Shown here piece by piece: positions 1-11,154 of a DNA stretch of 64,000 nt (position 1 is the stretch's first letter; the number at the start of each line of letters is the position of its first letter). The notes below the pieces were generated by a model. The model had not been told where the DNA came from. It worked only from the letters and a program-made list of their open reading frames with translations, and ran no database searches. The translations under genes and the position numbers were made by a program. Origin of the DNA: Rhizophagus irregularis (taxonomy: Eukaryota > Glomeromycota > Glomeromycetes > Glomerales > Glomeraceae); the NCBI RefSeq assembly GCF_026210795.1, contig NC_089433.1, forward strand, positions 5,233,001-5,297,000, given 5' to 3'.

Positions 1-1232
1 TTATGAATATTTATTGTTTCTGTTCACAGACTTCATATTGTTTTTCATTCTTTCGCTTACGGGAAGCAAGTTCATCTTAATTGCCAATCCGCCACTAAAA
101 TTGATTAGTAGATCCGTCGCAGTCGCATGTGTCGCATGTTCTTATATGAATGACGTCGATCGGCATCCGATTTTGTACTACATAAGTCATGCTTAATGCA
201 ACCATAATTTACCAATCAATAATGCCAAACGTGAATATGTCACAAAAAAAAATTTTTTTCGTTTGTTACAAAATTTAAAAAGTTTACTTTGGAGGAAGTT
301 ACCATTCCAGCTCATATTTTAGGTAACTTTACACCAATTATTCGCGAATTTTGCAAATTTTACAAGGTTTTTTTGTACTATTACATAATATACGGTATAT
401 TCTTGCTTAGATTAATAAAATAATATTTTAAAAAAAAGAAAATAAAAAATTTTTTTTTTTTTTGGCAGTTTTATAAAACTATACCTAAGTAATGTAACAC
501 CTTTTTATAATGTATTTTTAGGGCATTTATATTACAACAAAAACTTGTGCAAATACCATTCAGAAGCAATAGTATTTAATATAAAAATGTCCGACGAGAT
601 TAATTATAGATTGCCGATCATTTTGTATCGCTGAGTGGCGAATCGGCAATTAAATGTTTTATATAAAGTTGATTGATCATCCACTTGCGCTACTAATAAA
701 GAAACTGTAGGACTGGTTTGCACTTTTTCTAAGAGCCTCTAAGGTTAATTTTTCATAAATTTCATTGGAATTTTTGCAGTCCACAAAGGCACAAGGTCCA
801 TTATTTCGCTTGCAATTCTTGTCATTAGTTATTAAGAGAAGTATAAACTAAAGTCGGATCTATTTAAACTAAAACCGGATCTTGGTTGAGAAAGAGATGT
901 TAAACTTTCATGAAAATTTGAACGTATATCGTTATGTAGTGCCCACTTTGTATATGAGCTTAAATTAAATCACATGACATACAAATTAGCCAATAATATT
1001 AATTTACCTATACCGTTACAACTGTGTTACAACAAATCATTTTTTCATATTAAAAATAATTTTTAAAAATCTATTAAATAATGAACTTTAACGTGGAATA
1101 TTACTGTAAACTATTTTTATTTATAATTAAACGCGTTTTTTTAATATTCTTTACATGAAATTTTAGGTACAGTAGATCGGTCCACGTAATTTCATATGGG
1201 TTAGTTCGGAGATATATGCATTCCCATATATC

Positions 1233-1250
1233 TTACGTGGATCCACGTAA
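1233..1250. repeat. Perfect 18-bp palindrome inside a repeated ACGTGGA motif cluster
   Basis: TTACGTGGATCCACGTAA reads the same on both strands. The half-site TCCACGTAA also occurs near 1190, and TTACGTGGA again near 1360 in the opposite direction; GTGGAT is repeated several more times between 1240 and 1360. The cluster has the look of a decayed foldback or terminal-repeat element, or of a binding site for a dimeric regulator. Confidence 0.55.
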
Positions 1251-2214
1251 AATTTTGTGGATCTACTCCGAAAATACCATGTGTTTCGATCACAGAAAAT
1301 ATTGGTATTCAGATTTCCACATATATTTGATGTGGATTTTGTGGATTTCCATGTGGATTTTACGTGGAAAAAATTTCCTGATGTAGTTAAAATGAAACAA
1401 GACTATGGACACTATGAACGACTAATAAGAGTCATTTAACAAGTATGGAAACACACATTTAATTTTATTAATTTTTTATTAATATTGTTGAAAATATTTT
1501 GTGAAAAAAATTAGTAATGAAATTATCGTACGATTTTTTTTTTAAATTATTTTTCAATTTTTTACAGGGTGATTTCAGTACTATTGTTAAATGAAAATAT
1601 GCTTAGGAATCAATCTTAAAGTAAAGTTGTTCAACAGGTATATGAAACCAATAAAATATTAATTTTTATTAATACAAATTTGAAATATTTTATAAAATTA
1701 ATTAATAATACTTTTATAGGAAATCACTGTTTTTTTTAGCGTTTTTTTTTTAGAATGTGTAGGACCGTTTTTTAATATTAAATATAATTATGCTGTTCGG
1801 ATATTTTATGTATTAATATTTTTTTTTTGTTTTTTTTTTTAACATGTATTTCATTTAAAAATCATATTATTTGTTTATTTGCTTATTAAAAATTGGTTTT
1901 AATTTAATAAAGTGTTAAAAAGTACTAATTTTTTTATATGTACTGTTATAAAAGTAATGTAATAATTTATTTATATAATATTTTTTTTTTTTTTTTTTTA
2001 AAGAAAAAAGATTTTTTTTTATTAATGTTACAATTGTTACATGCTATATACAAGTGGAATAATGTAAGGTAAAATAGGTAAATGCGAAACCTCGTTACCT
2101 TACATACGTTCTTAGCTAATCTACGTTACGCACTTTTGCTACCTACCTAACTGTTTTGTGCCGCAGAAGTCAGAACATCCAAAAAAATAATCCATTAGTT
2201 GCGCCCTCATTAAT

Positions 2215-2500
2215 TGCAAAAAATTGACGAAAATAAAAAAAAAATAGCGACGAAAAAAAAAAATTACCGATGAAAATAAAAAAAAAATTTAACGACGAAA
2301 ATAAAATAAAACAAAATTACCGACGAAAAAAAAAAAAATTACTGATGAAAATAAAATAAAAAAATCACCGACGAAAAAAAAAGAAATTACCAACGAAAAT
2401 AAAAAAAAAATTACGACGAAAATAAAAAAAAAAATTACCGACGAAAATAAAATAAAAAAAATTACCGACGAAAATAAAATAAAAAAAAAATAATAATAAA
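2215..2500. repeat. Degenerate A-rich tandem array with ACCGACGAAAAT core
   Basis: About ten imperfect copies of a unit of roughly 25-32 bp follow each other. Each copy carries a variant of TTACCGACGAAAATAAA followed by an A run of varying length. Variation sits mostly in the A runs, as expected from slippage. No reading frame is kept across it. Confidence 0.75.
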
Positions 2501-3301
2501 ATTGACGGATATAAAAAACCCTCTATCGGGCTAAAATTACAATATCCAAGTTTTTGACAGAATTTTTAATAAATCAAATGGTTTCAGGTCACCCTTGTTA
2601 ACGCTTCAATAAACATCTCGTTTTGACGAATTTATTTGAAAATTAACCAAAGGAAAATACGTCCATATAGATCGAAAATTTCAGCTATTTTCTAATCCAA
2701 ATTGATAATTTTATTAAATAAATATATTGATTGTTTTACGAATTTATAAATTACAGTATAACTCATCAGATAATGCGATCTTCCGATACATAATAACTAG
2801 AATTATTGAAATGTTATTATTCATAGAAGAAATAAAGAATACTGTGTTGAAAAGACCATTATTATTGAAATATTATAATCTGTATTTTTAACTTAATAAT
2901 GGATTCTTTTTTTCTTTTTTTTGTAATGCTTATTTTTTTCATTATTCCCTGTAATTATTACAACTTCTTGTTTTTCTTTGTTATTCCCCTGTAATTATTC
3001 ATTACTTCCGACTCCTCGTTTTCACATTGTTCACGACCTCTTTAAAATGCCTTTATTGAGTTAGTAAAATTATTTTTAATTTGTGGCGTAATTTTGATGA
3101 TATGCAAATTGCAAAATCGCTAACTAAATATTTGATAGTCAGAAAAATGTAAACTTAAGGTTGATCATTTTAACTAAGTCTAGTAGATCACAAGGGTTTA
3201 ATAAATGTATCGTCCCCCTACCAATTTATTTGTTTGTATATGCAACTTATAAACAATTTTTACCGGACGATCTTATTTAATTATGATTCTGACTATTTTA
3301 T

Positions 3302-3317
3302 AATTCTGGCCAGAATT
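3302..3317. repeat. 16-bp perfect palindrome AATTCTGGCCAGAATT
   Basis: Both halves match exactly. The half-site (GGCCAGAATTA or TTAATTCTGGC) is also found inside the mariner-type MITE near 19.95 kb and inside the 1.1-kb inverted-repeat element near 25.7 kb, so it is probably a transposon-associated motif rather than a local regulatory site. Confidence 0.5.
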
Positions 3318-3326
3318 AAATAAATT

Positions 3327-3536
3327 ATGCGGCAAGCAAAATTTTTAATCACATTCATACGCCAACAGGCTGAAACACAGAAACAGGCTGAACAGCACCC
3401 CAACATTATCGGCAGAGTTTAAAATCATAATACTTCGGAGTCTTTAATTGGAATATCGATTCCCAGAACTGGTACCGAACCACAACAGCTTATTCTACAC
3501 GAGGACGGACAATGGGAGAATTGTGATAATAATTAA
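3327..3536 (+). pseudogene. Short coding relic with one in-frame stop
   Basis: Starting at an ATG at 3327 one frame reads about 31 codons rich in Gln, Glu and Ala, meets a TAA at 3420-3422, and then continues in the same frame for another 37 codons ending 'QQLILHEDGQWENCDNN' before the next stop. The GC content is visibly higher than in the flanks. Codon texture suggests a former coding segment. I do not recognise the family. Confidence 0.35.
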
Positions 3537-6121
3537 TAATACAAAATAATAATCACCAATACCTTTTAAAATTTTTCATGTCAAGTAAAATTACGCATAT
3601 TCATGCATATTGAGACTAATCTTTTATTGGACAATTACATTTACAAACAAGATCGACAATCTTTCTAACATTTGTGTAATGAGATATTTTATACATTCTA
3701 TTTTTAAAATTGTTTCACAACGTTTGGTTGATTAATTGATTATGCAATAAATTTGTTTGTCATACAGTATTAAGTTGTCCCTCATTTTGTTTCATATTTT
3801 TTTTTTTCTTTATCTAATTGTTGAACGTATGTACATTCGATTTAAAAAAAAAAAAAATGAGCAAATAAACAGCCTTTTTTTTAGAATTAGATAATCTCCG
3901 ATGATTTTTGCTGCTGGTGAGATTTTGATTATTAATATATTTATTGTTGATTTATTTACTATTATATTCCTTCTTTGTCAAATTAATACTCCATTTCATT
4001 AATTTACATTAATTTAGTTATTTTATTTTATTTAATTTCCGTCATATTTGAATGAGGATAAAATATGTAGACTTAATTAAATAATATTCTTTTACATAGT
4101 AAAAAAAAATCGTTTTTTTTTTGATTTGTTCTAAAAAATGTTTCATGAATTTAAAAACAAAACTTATGCGTAACACCATGTTATATTACCCTATAATTAA
4201 TATTTTGAAAAAAAAAAAATTATTTTTAATTTTTTTTTTAAAAAAAAAAATTTTCTCTGTTACTATTTACTTCGCCGTAATATAATTATTAATTCGAACT
4301 TTAGATTCTAAACTTGTAATCATAACTGAAACAAATCAATCAAAACAAAAAGTTAATTGGTTATATGGTATTTTTTTAAATTTAATGTCTATGTTTCTAT
4401 AATTATAATAACAAAAATAGCAAAAATAACGTTCAAAATTCAAAATAAGAAAATAGTATCAGCGAAAATAATTAATTCTCTTAAACAAAAAAATCGATTT
4501 TAATCAAATAATTTTTCATATTAGATTGCTTTAATACTAAAAAGTATCCAATTTACTATGCGTTGTATATCGACCCGTTGTAAATCGACCCTTTGTAAAT
4601 CATTAATATAATATTTGAATTTCACGAATAAAAAATGAAATTAATTATTAGGATAAATGTAGGATTAAAAGGAAAATCCATTTTTAGATATTCTTAAATT
4701 TAGTGTAAATAGGGAAGCACTAATAATAAAGAGGTATTGTCTTAAGTAAATCATACTAAATATGATTTATTCATTAATAATCGAATCGGAGAATATGACA
4801 AATCAAAAATTATCCTTTTTTTAGCTACAAGTTTAAATAAAATTTCCCTAGTGAAATCAATCAATTGATATATTAAGTATAGTTTTTATAAAATGTGTCA
4901 TATATTTTTTTTTCTTTAAAAAATTCTTTAAAATTCTTTTTTTTTTGTGTAACCGACTAAGTCGTCCTTTTAACAATAATTAATATACTTTTTAATTAAA
5001 TTCTGCATTCATTGAACATAAAGGCTAACAAAATTTCCTAACTGTTTCATGACTATTAAATTAGAACTTTCAGATGTTAATTGAATTTATTTATCAATGG
5101 ACTTTCTGATATTATTATAAGTACAATTATGTAAATAAGTAATAAAATACTTTTAAATTATTATTTTTTTTTTCTTTGTAATAGGAATTAAAATATTATT
5201 TTCAATTACGTTATTTTTGTATTAATTATCGTGAAAAATTTTATCCGTAATAAATATTTCCATAATTTGATATTTGAATATACAACTTTTTATGGAAATA
5301 ATAAAAATAAAAAAAAAGGTCAAAATTTTTTTTTTCAATAGAACTCTAAAATTAGTACCTACAAAGAAAAAAAAATTTTTTATTAGGGTTTGATTAATTT
5401 TTTTTTATTTCCATTACTAAAACAGTCATAAATACTTAATAATTTGTCAATTCAAATTCCGTTACGCAATTAAAAAGTCCCGTGACGTGATAATTATCAC
5501 ACCAAAAAATCTATTTTTAAATTTGGATCAACCAATTATTGTTAATAATTGTTGGAATTCTAGAAATGCAACTTATTATTATGATCGTTTCATATATATT
5601 TGGGGGTTTTTTTTTTTAAAGTTAAAAATTTTCGATTTTCATAAAAAAATTCTAGAAATGTAATTATTTATATGATCGTTTCAAATATGTCATACCGATT
5701 ATTTGCATCACACAAATAATAATTAAAAATGAATATAAATAAAAAAACAAAGATTTTATATTTTGTACTATAAACTCTTCTAGAATGAGAAAAATTTTTT
5801 AATTGTTTAAATTATACCAAATTAACGCGCTGAAACTTTGAAGGGGAAAATTTAGGGTACTACATATTGCATAAAATCTAAATGCACGCTGGAACTTTGA
5901 AGGAGTCTCCACTACATAATGCAAATAAATCAAAATTGGTTAACAGTTTGTCTTTTGAAAAGATATTTAAATCCCAAAAAATTTCTGACTTTGAAGGAGC
6001 AAAGAATTCACTGATCTATATTTTGAAAATAAGAAAATAAGAATTCAAATTCATTTATTAAAAATTGTCCTTTAATACGAAACTTTTTAACGAAAAAATA
6101 TTTATTGACTAAATCTTAATA

Positions 6122-6685
6122 ATGGTTCAATCAAAAATCTCTGGTGTTATCAACTTCGCTCTTATATTCACACTTTTAATTGGACTCGTTGGACGAGTTT
6201 CAGCTCATGGTATTCTTCTTAGCCCTATTCCAAGACTTCCATATGGTCATAATGGTACTGAAGTAATCGCCAATGTTTCCAACCCAACCAAGGAATTCCC
6301 CTGTGGTTTAGCCGGTGATAGTCCAGGACCAGTTACAATATACAAACCTGGTGAAAAAATTTTAGTCGCCTATAATAGAACTATTACTCACGGTGGTGAC
6401 TGTTTAATGCAAATGTCTCGATATGGTAGTAAATACGATAAAGATTTCAAGACTTTCGAAAACTTAGGCACATGTGGTATGGAAAAAGGCTTATTCACTG
6501 CTTTTGTTATGGTACCACACGAAGAATGTGATAACGAAGATTGTGTAATGAGATTCAGATGGGATGATAACGTTGGAAACAATTACTTGTATTGTGCCAA
6601 TGTTAGAATAAAGAAATATGCCGATTGTTGGGAATCAAAGAAAAGAAGATCAATCGGTGCATCTAGAAGATCTTTAAAAAATTAA
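6122..6685 (+). CDS. Secreted LPMO-like (chitin-binding type-4 / copper histidine-brace) protein
   Basis: A single-exon gene of 187 residues. Residues 1-28 form a signal peptide ending VSA, so the mature protein would start with His29-Gly30. A free N-terminal His is the first ligand of the copper histidine brace in lytic polysaccharide monooxygenases and related copper proteins. A second candidate ligand is His90 in 'THGGDC', and the C-terminal 'YLYCANVRI' (Tyr157, Cys158) resembles the last strand of these beta-sandwich proteins. Cys61, 94, 118, 136, 141, 158 and 169 could form disulfides. N-glycosylation sequons occur at Asn44, 51 and 85. At 159 mature residues it is shorter than most AA9/AA11/AA15 enzymes. 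The tail carries KKRRS and RRS, which are possible dibasic processing sites. It probably acts at the cell wall or plant interface; whether it is an oxidase or a copper-binding LPMO-like protein cannot be told from sequence alone. Confidence 0.82.
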   Translation: MVQSKISGVINFALIFTLLIGLVGRVSAHGILLSPIPRLPYGHNGTEVIANVSNPTKEFPCGLAGDSPGPVTIYKPGEKILVAYNRTITHGGDCLMQMSRYGSKYDKDFKTFENLGTCGMEKGLFTAFVMVPHEECDNEDCVMRFRWDDNVGNNYLYCANVRIKKYADCWESKKRRSIGASRRSLKN

Positions 6686-7702
6686 TAATTTCACGTTTTA
6701 ATTATTTATTTTATATATAGATATATATATATATATATAAAATGTACCTTCCTTTTTATAAATTATTTGAGAAACCTAGATTAATATAATACTACAAAAT
6801 TAATTTTTTTTTTTTATTTGTTGTTTGTTAAGGTTTAGGTTGTTTGTTTGTTTAAAAAGTTTTTTATCATTTCTTATTTTCTTATTTTCTTGGTTTTTTA
6901 TAAATTGATTCGGTGATGAATCATCACTGGTTGGTGATTTTTTCACCGTTCATTAAAAAAAAAATTTGTTTTTTTAAAAAATAGTTTATTCTTTCTGTAA
7001 AATTTCATATTTCATGTATTTTATTAATCTAATAAATTTAAAAAAACAAAAAAAAAAATTGTTCCTATTTTATAAAAATCTTTAATCGCAATTCCTAAAT
7101 GATAATTCAAAATTGGACATGAAATTATAAATCGAAAATTTGCAAATTAACGTATAGCGTATTTTAAATATTTATGATAAATTTATTTTGAAATAATTTA
7201 TGATAAATTAATGATGCATTTTTGAAACTGGGAAACCGGTCAGTTAAAAAAATTGAAATTCAATTTTCTAGCTTAAACCGTTTATTTATTGGTTTTTTGA
7301 TATAACCGCCATCTGCGCTTGATATTAACGTGTGCCAAGTTCCGAGATCAGTATTAATTGGCGATTTTGTAAAAGATGATTTTTCTTATTAAATTTATCC
7401 TCTTCATTAATTCGTTCAAAGATTTCTTCATCTTTTATCACTTGAATCCCAAATCTTAGTATCATTTATCAAGCATTTCTTTCAAATATTTTGTAATAGA
7501 TCTTTTAACGAAATTGTATCTATATATTATTTAACTATATCCTTTACTAATTGAAGTACTTTATTATTTTAATATTAAAAATTGTTATTGTAAGTTATAT
7601 TTTATCAAAAGTTTGTTAAATACAGTTATATTAATCATTTAAATATCTTCAAGAACTGAATCTAAATAAGCGAAAGGAATTGAAGAATATTCGATCTCTT
7701 AA
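6686..7702. other. AT-rich 3' flank and intergenic DNA
   Basis: It begins with the trailer of the LPMO-like gene, including a (TA)n run near 6715-6740. I see no gene in it. Confidence 0.5.
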
Positions 7703-7948
7703 GTTGAGGCAGCTTCAGAACCGGGAAGCGTAACCGTTAGAAGACCCACGAAAATGGGCGGAAGTGTAACCGTCAGAAAACCCACGAAAATGGGCGGAAG
7801 CGTAACCGTCAGAAGACCCACGAAAATGGGCTAAGAGGAAACTACTAATCAAAGAGATGATCAAAACTCTAAGTTGGAAAAGTTTCAACTTATTTCACTG
7901 GCAATTGTTACACCGACAGTCAACTTACCGACAAAGTTCACCAAAAAT
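7703..7948 (+). pseudogene. Coding relic with a 12-residue repeat
   Basis: One frame reads from 7703 to a stop at 7946-7948 with a single internal TAA at 7832-7834. It contains three copies of the 12-residue unit GSVTV(R)(R/K)PTKMG, then a 37-codon segment starting EETTNQRDDQ. There is no start codon; a TAA lies just upstream, so this would be an internal or 3' exon of a lost gene. I do not recognise the protein. Confidence 0.4.
7725..7832. repeat. 36-bp tandem repeat, three copies
   Basis: Units start at 7725, 7761 and 7797 with only three or four base differences between copies. The period is a multiple of three and the differences are mostly silent or conservative in the frame GSVTVRRPTKMG, which suggests expansion within a coding sequence. 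Confidence 0.85.
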
Positions 7949-9207
7949 TAATCGACAGTTTTAATGTGTTAGTCCACCAAAAATCATTTCGCCGATTTTT
8001 TACTCAGCTTCACAAATTATTGAACTGATATTTTTTTTTAAATTTTTTAATGTTAAGAGATGAAATTATACGTTATAATTTGAATAAATTAAAAATTTTG
8101 TGTTTAGTGTTTAATTATATTATGAAATATTATGAAATAAATAAAATAATTAATGAATCTTTATTGTAATAAGTTATGTATTTAGTACTTGTCGGTGAAA
8201 TAACTTTCGGCGAAATAAGTGGAAAAAGTATCTAAGGACAGTGACAATTTGTCAATAGCCATGGTGAATGAAGTACCTGGAGTTAATATGAATATTACCT
8301 TTCAGAGGTATTACGTGTTATATGATTACCAATAATTATGGTACACGGGTATACCGATCGAGTCAAATTGAAAAATCGAAAGATTGAATAATGAAAGTCT
8401 GTTTAATAAAAATTTCAAAAATGGAAATTTCGGACTATTCTGTTTTACTGAATCCTTCTTTGAAAAGCTAATAAAAATCGAAAAATAGATTTCGACGCGC
8501 AGCTCATCAATCACGTGATATATCATATTTTTCAGACCTCGTAACTGCGGTACTATCGTGCCTTGTATAAGCAATATGATTGGTGGAATTTGCGCCGAGT
8601 AACTATTAAATATTTTAACATATTCCAAAAAAATATTACATTTTAAAATCAATAAATTATCTGATTATTAATTTTATATTATCTAATTTTATGATTACAT
8701 AAATTGTTTGCTATAGAAAGGCATTATACAATGACAATCAAATTGCTTTATGATATATTCTTGAAAAATTTTTATTTTAAAAAATAAAAAAAAGTATAAA
8801 AAGATCTTTGATATATCAAGTGGTGGGCGAGCTTTGGTGTTAAATTTAGCATTAAGAACAAACGAAATGTTAATGTTAACATTTTTTTTTTTTAGGTTTA
8901 ATTCATAAATTTATTAAAACAAAATAGAAGAATGATACAAAAAAAACGCAACATTTTGATCTAACTACTAGTATCTACAAATATTGTGGGGTATAAGATC
9001 TGATTATTCTCTGAGTCTATCTAAAATGTTAACGTTTTCATTAAGTTAACTGTTAACCATAAAATTTGTCTCAAAGTTGACTTTTCCTTTTTAATATTTA
9101 CCCCTCTAACGATCAAACTAATCTTTTAGTACTTTCAATTTCAATTACAAATTCAGGTTTTGTAAATACAGTAGACTCGTCTTCAATATATAAGTAATAT
9201 TGCGGTG
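7949..9207. other. Intergenic region with scattered relics
   Basis: A coding-like stretch reads 'DNLSIAMVNEVPGVNMNITF' near 8235-8320 but has no start. A TCACGTGA-type palindrome lies near 8512. Nothing else is recognisable. Confidence 0.35.
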
Positions 9208-9403
9208 TGCAGATTGAAAACTATTGGAATGAATAAAAAACAATAAAGATGCTGGTAATATAATAGAATATGATTCACCATACATATTAATGCAAAAACC
9301 TAATGGAATCTTTAAAGGAATGTGTGAAAGGAGTGGTGAATTTAATGAATTATTTGAAATCGCTAAAGGGAAATATAAATATGAAATACTCACCTTAACT
9401 TGA
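9208..9403 (+). pseudogene. C-terminal fragment of an ABC transporter
   Basis: From 9248 one frame gives a 51-residue stretch with 'DAGNIIEYDSPY' followed by 'GMCERSGEFNELFEIAKGKY' and a stop at 9401-9403. This is the typical end of an ABC transporter nucleotide-binding domain (ABCC type), after the D-loop and H-loop. Just upstream 'RLKTI', the residues that normally follow the H-loop His, is seen in another frame, so a frameshift or small deletion separates the two. The Walker motifs are absent. This is a decayed fragment, not a working gene. Confidence 0.7.
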
Positions 9404-10141
9404 ACTAGACGAATGGGATGATCAATGTATCAGTATACGTTCTCACCGGATTTAATCTAACATTCTTTTGTTCTGTACTATAAATGAACATTTTGATTTC
9501 ATTTTCTATAATTTACGACATGTCCATATGCTGTAATTGCGTCGAAAGAGGAAATTGAAACCCATTACAAAAGTTAATGTCACAAATGAACTGACTTTAT
9601 CCCAAAAATATTCATTATATCTCACATTCTCACATTGTGCCGAGTAACTGTTTTATTATACCTATTATTTAGAAGTAATAAATAAAGTGGACGTATGGAA
9701 AGTTTTATTGCACATTTCTCGCTCTAAAAGTTTGACATATCTTATATGTTTTTGATAATAGAGATGAAAAATAAAAGTGGTAATGTGTATTACTGTATTA
9801 GTGTATGATTGTGAGTTTAATTATATTATACGATTTTTTTAATGAAATCTGTCTAATAATTACATTTTCTATTGATATTGTTTAATATAGATTACAAAAT
9901 ACTTATTTGGTCAAACAAATTATTGGAAATTTTTTAATTATGTTCAATTCAAATCATATGATTGCGGATTGTGATCATTTTGTTTTTCGTGTTGCGAACT
10001 ATACCTTAATTCAATAATATTAAAACCACATAATAATTAAGGGACATATCGCCACTCAACCGGAGAAATTTAATAATGCCGATTGCACAATTTACGCAAA
10101 TTATCGCCAAAATGGCTAATACTCCCTTTTATTGTCGCCTC

Positions 10142-10150
10142 ATCACGTGA
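10142..10150. promoter_or_regulatory. TCACGTGA palindrome upstream of a small ORF
   Basis: ATCACGTGAT-like sequence about 120 bp before the ATG at 10266. CACGTG is the core of bHLH/Cbf1-type sites in fungi. Similar copies near 8512 and 19905 lie in non-genic DNA, so its role here is uncertain. Confidence 0.3.
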
Positions 10151-10265
10151 TATGACGTACAATTTTTAAAGATAATAGCCAAGCCACGAAGTTTGTTGGT
10201 AGTCAACACCCGGAGAGAGCAATCCTAACCGGGGTTACCAATTTTTTCTTTAATTTCTTCTTCAT

Positions 10266-10463
10266 ATGTTTCCCCTCATTTTTACTATAGTTTTTAATTG
10301 CTCCTTGTTCGTTCACTGCTATAACGAAGGGTGGGTCCGCCAGTTTGGATTTCGTACATTTAGTTTAGATCAATACTCACGCATGTTTATTTATACTCAT
10401 CTGAAGTATCTTACAATGTATTCACCGTTCATAAGTAAAAATAAAAATAGGAATAAAAAATAA
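10266..10463 (+). CDS. Possible small secreted peptide
   Basis: A 65-codon open frame begins with a hydrophobic stretch (MFPLIFTIVFNCSLFVHCYN) that looks like a signal peptide, followed by a basic, aromatic-rich tail ending in KNKNRNKK. The upstream 200 bp are less AT-biased than average and contain a CACGTG site. There is no family match that I know. It could be chance, so this is a candidate only. Confidence 0.25.
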   Translation: MFPLIFTIVFNCSLFVHCYNEGWVRQFGFRTFSLDQYSRMFIYTHLKYLTMYSPFISKNKNRNKK

Positions 10464-11154
10464 GCTACGAAATTTGAAATCGCTAGAGTTTCACGTCTTT
10501 GACTTTTCTATGTAGGAACGCAAGATTCCGATAGAAAATTCCCTATTAATTCAAATATTGGATGAAATATTTTTAAATAATTTTTGCTACAATTAAGTTA
10601 TTTGGTTTTTATTTAGTTTTTAAACTTTTTATTTAGCTTTATTTGAATCCTTTTAACGTTTACATTCTTTGTTAATTTTGTACAGTTCCTATCAATACCA
10701 CATATATATACCCATAATGCAAGTTTGTAAAATTTTTTTTTTTGGTCAGGAAAGTTATTGTATACTATTTTTTTTACTTATTAGAAAAAATTCATAGTAA
10801 TTAGTAAAGAACAAAAATTTTTTTTTTACAAAATGTCGATCATTTTCATCATTTTACTTCTGTAATACTCATTGATAATTCCTTTATGATACGATCTTCT
10901 ACCTTTTCACGTGGTTTATTACTATTACAATTAACATGAGTATCAATATTGTAATTAGGGTTTGTTTATTTTTTCACATTAAGATTATTTTTATTCCCAA
11001 TTTAAGATATATTTTAGATGTAGGTGGGACCTGGAATTTAGCACCTTTGTGGCCCATTTTATTTCACTATATATGTGTTCCATTTAACCAGTATAGAATA
11101 GGAATATGGTCATATGTCATCATATGAATAGAGTATAAGAATTTAACTATCATT

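Larger units (their letters stand above)
1..6121. other. Long AT-rich intergenic region
   Basis: I see no intact gene here. It is dominated by A and T tracts. Named sub-features are listed separately: a hairpin near 611-649, a palindrome cluster at 1180-1385, an A-rich repeat array at 2215-2500, a coding relic at 3327-3536 and a palindrome at 3302-3317. The two short open frames near the left end (14-196 and 1257-1439) have no recognisable motif. Confidence 0.6.

Noticed and set aside
8326..8652. 108-codon minus-strand frame
   Set aside because: No motif, AT-driven composition, and no splice or start context that supports it.
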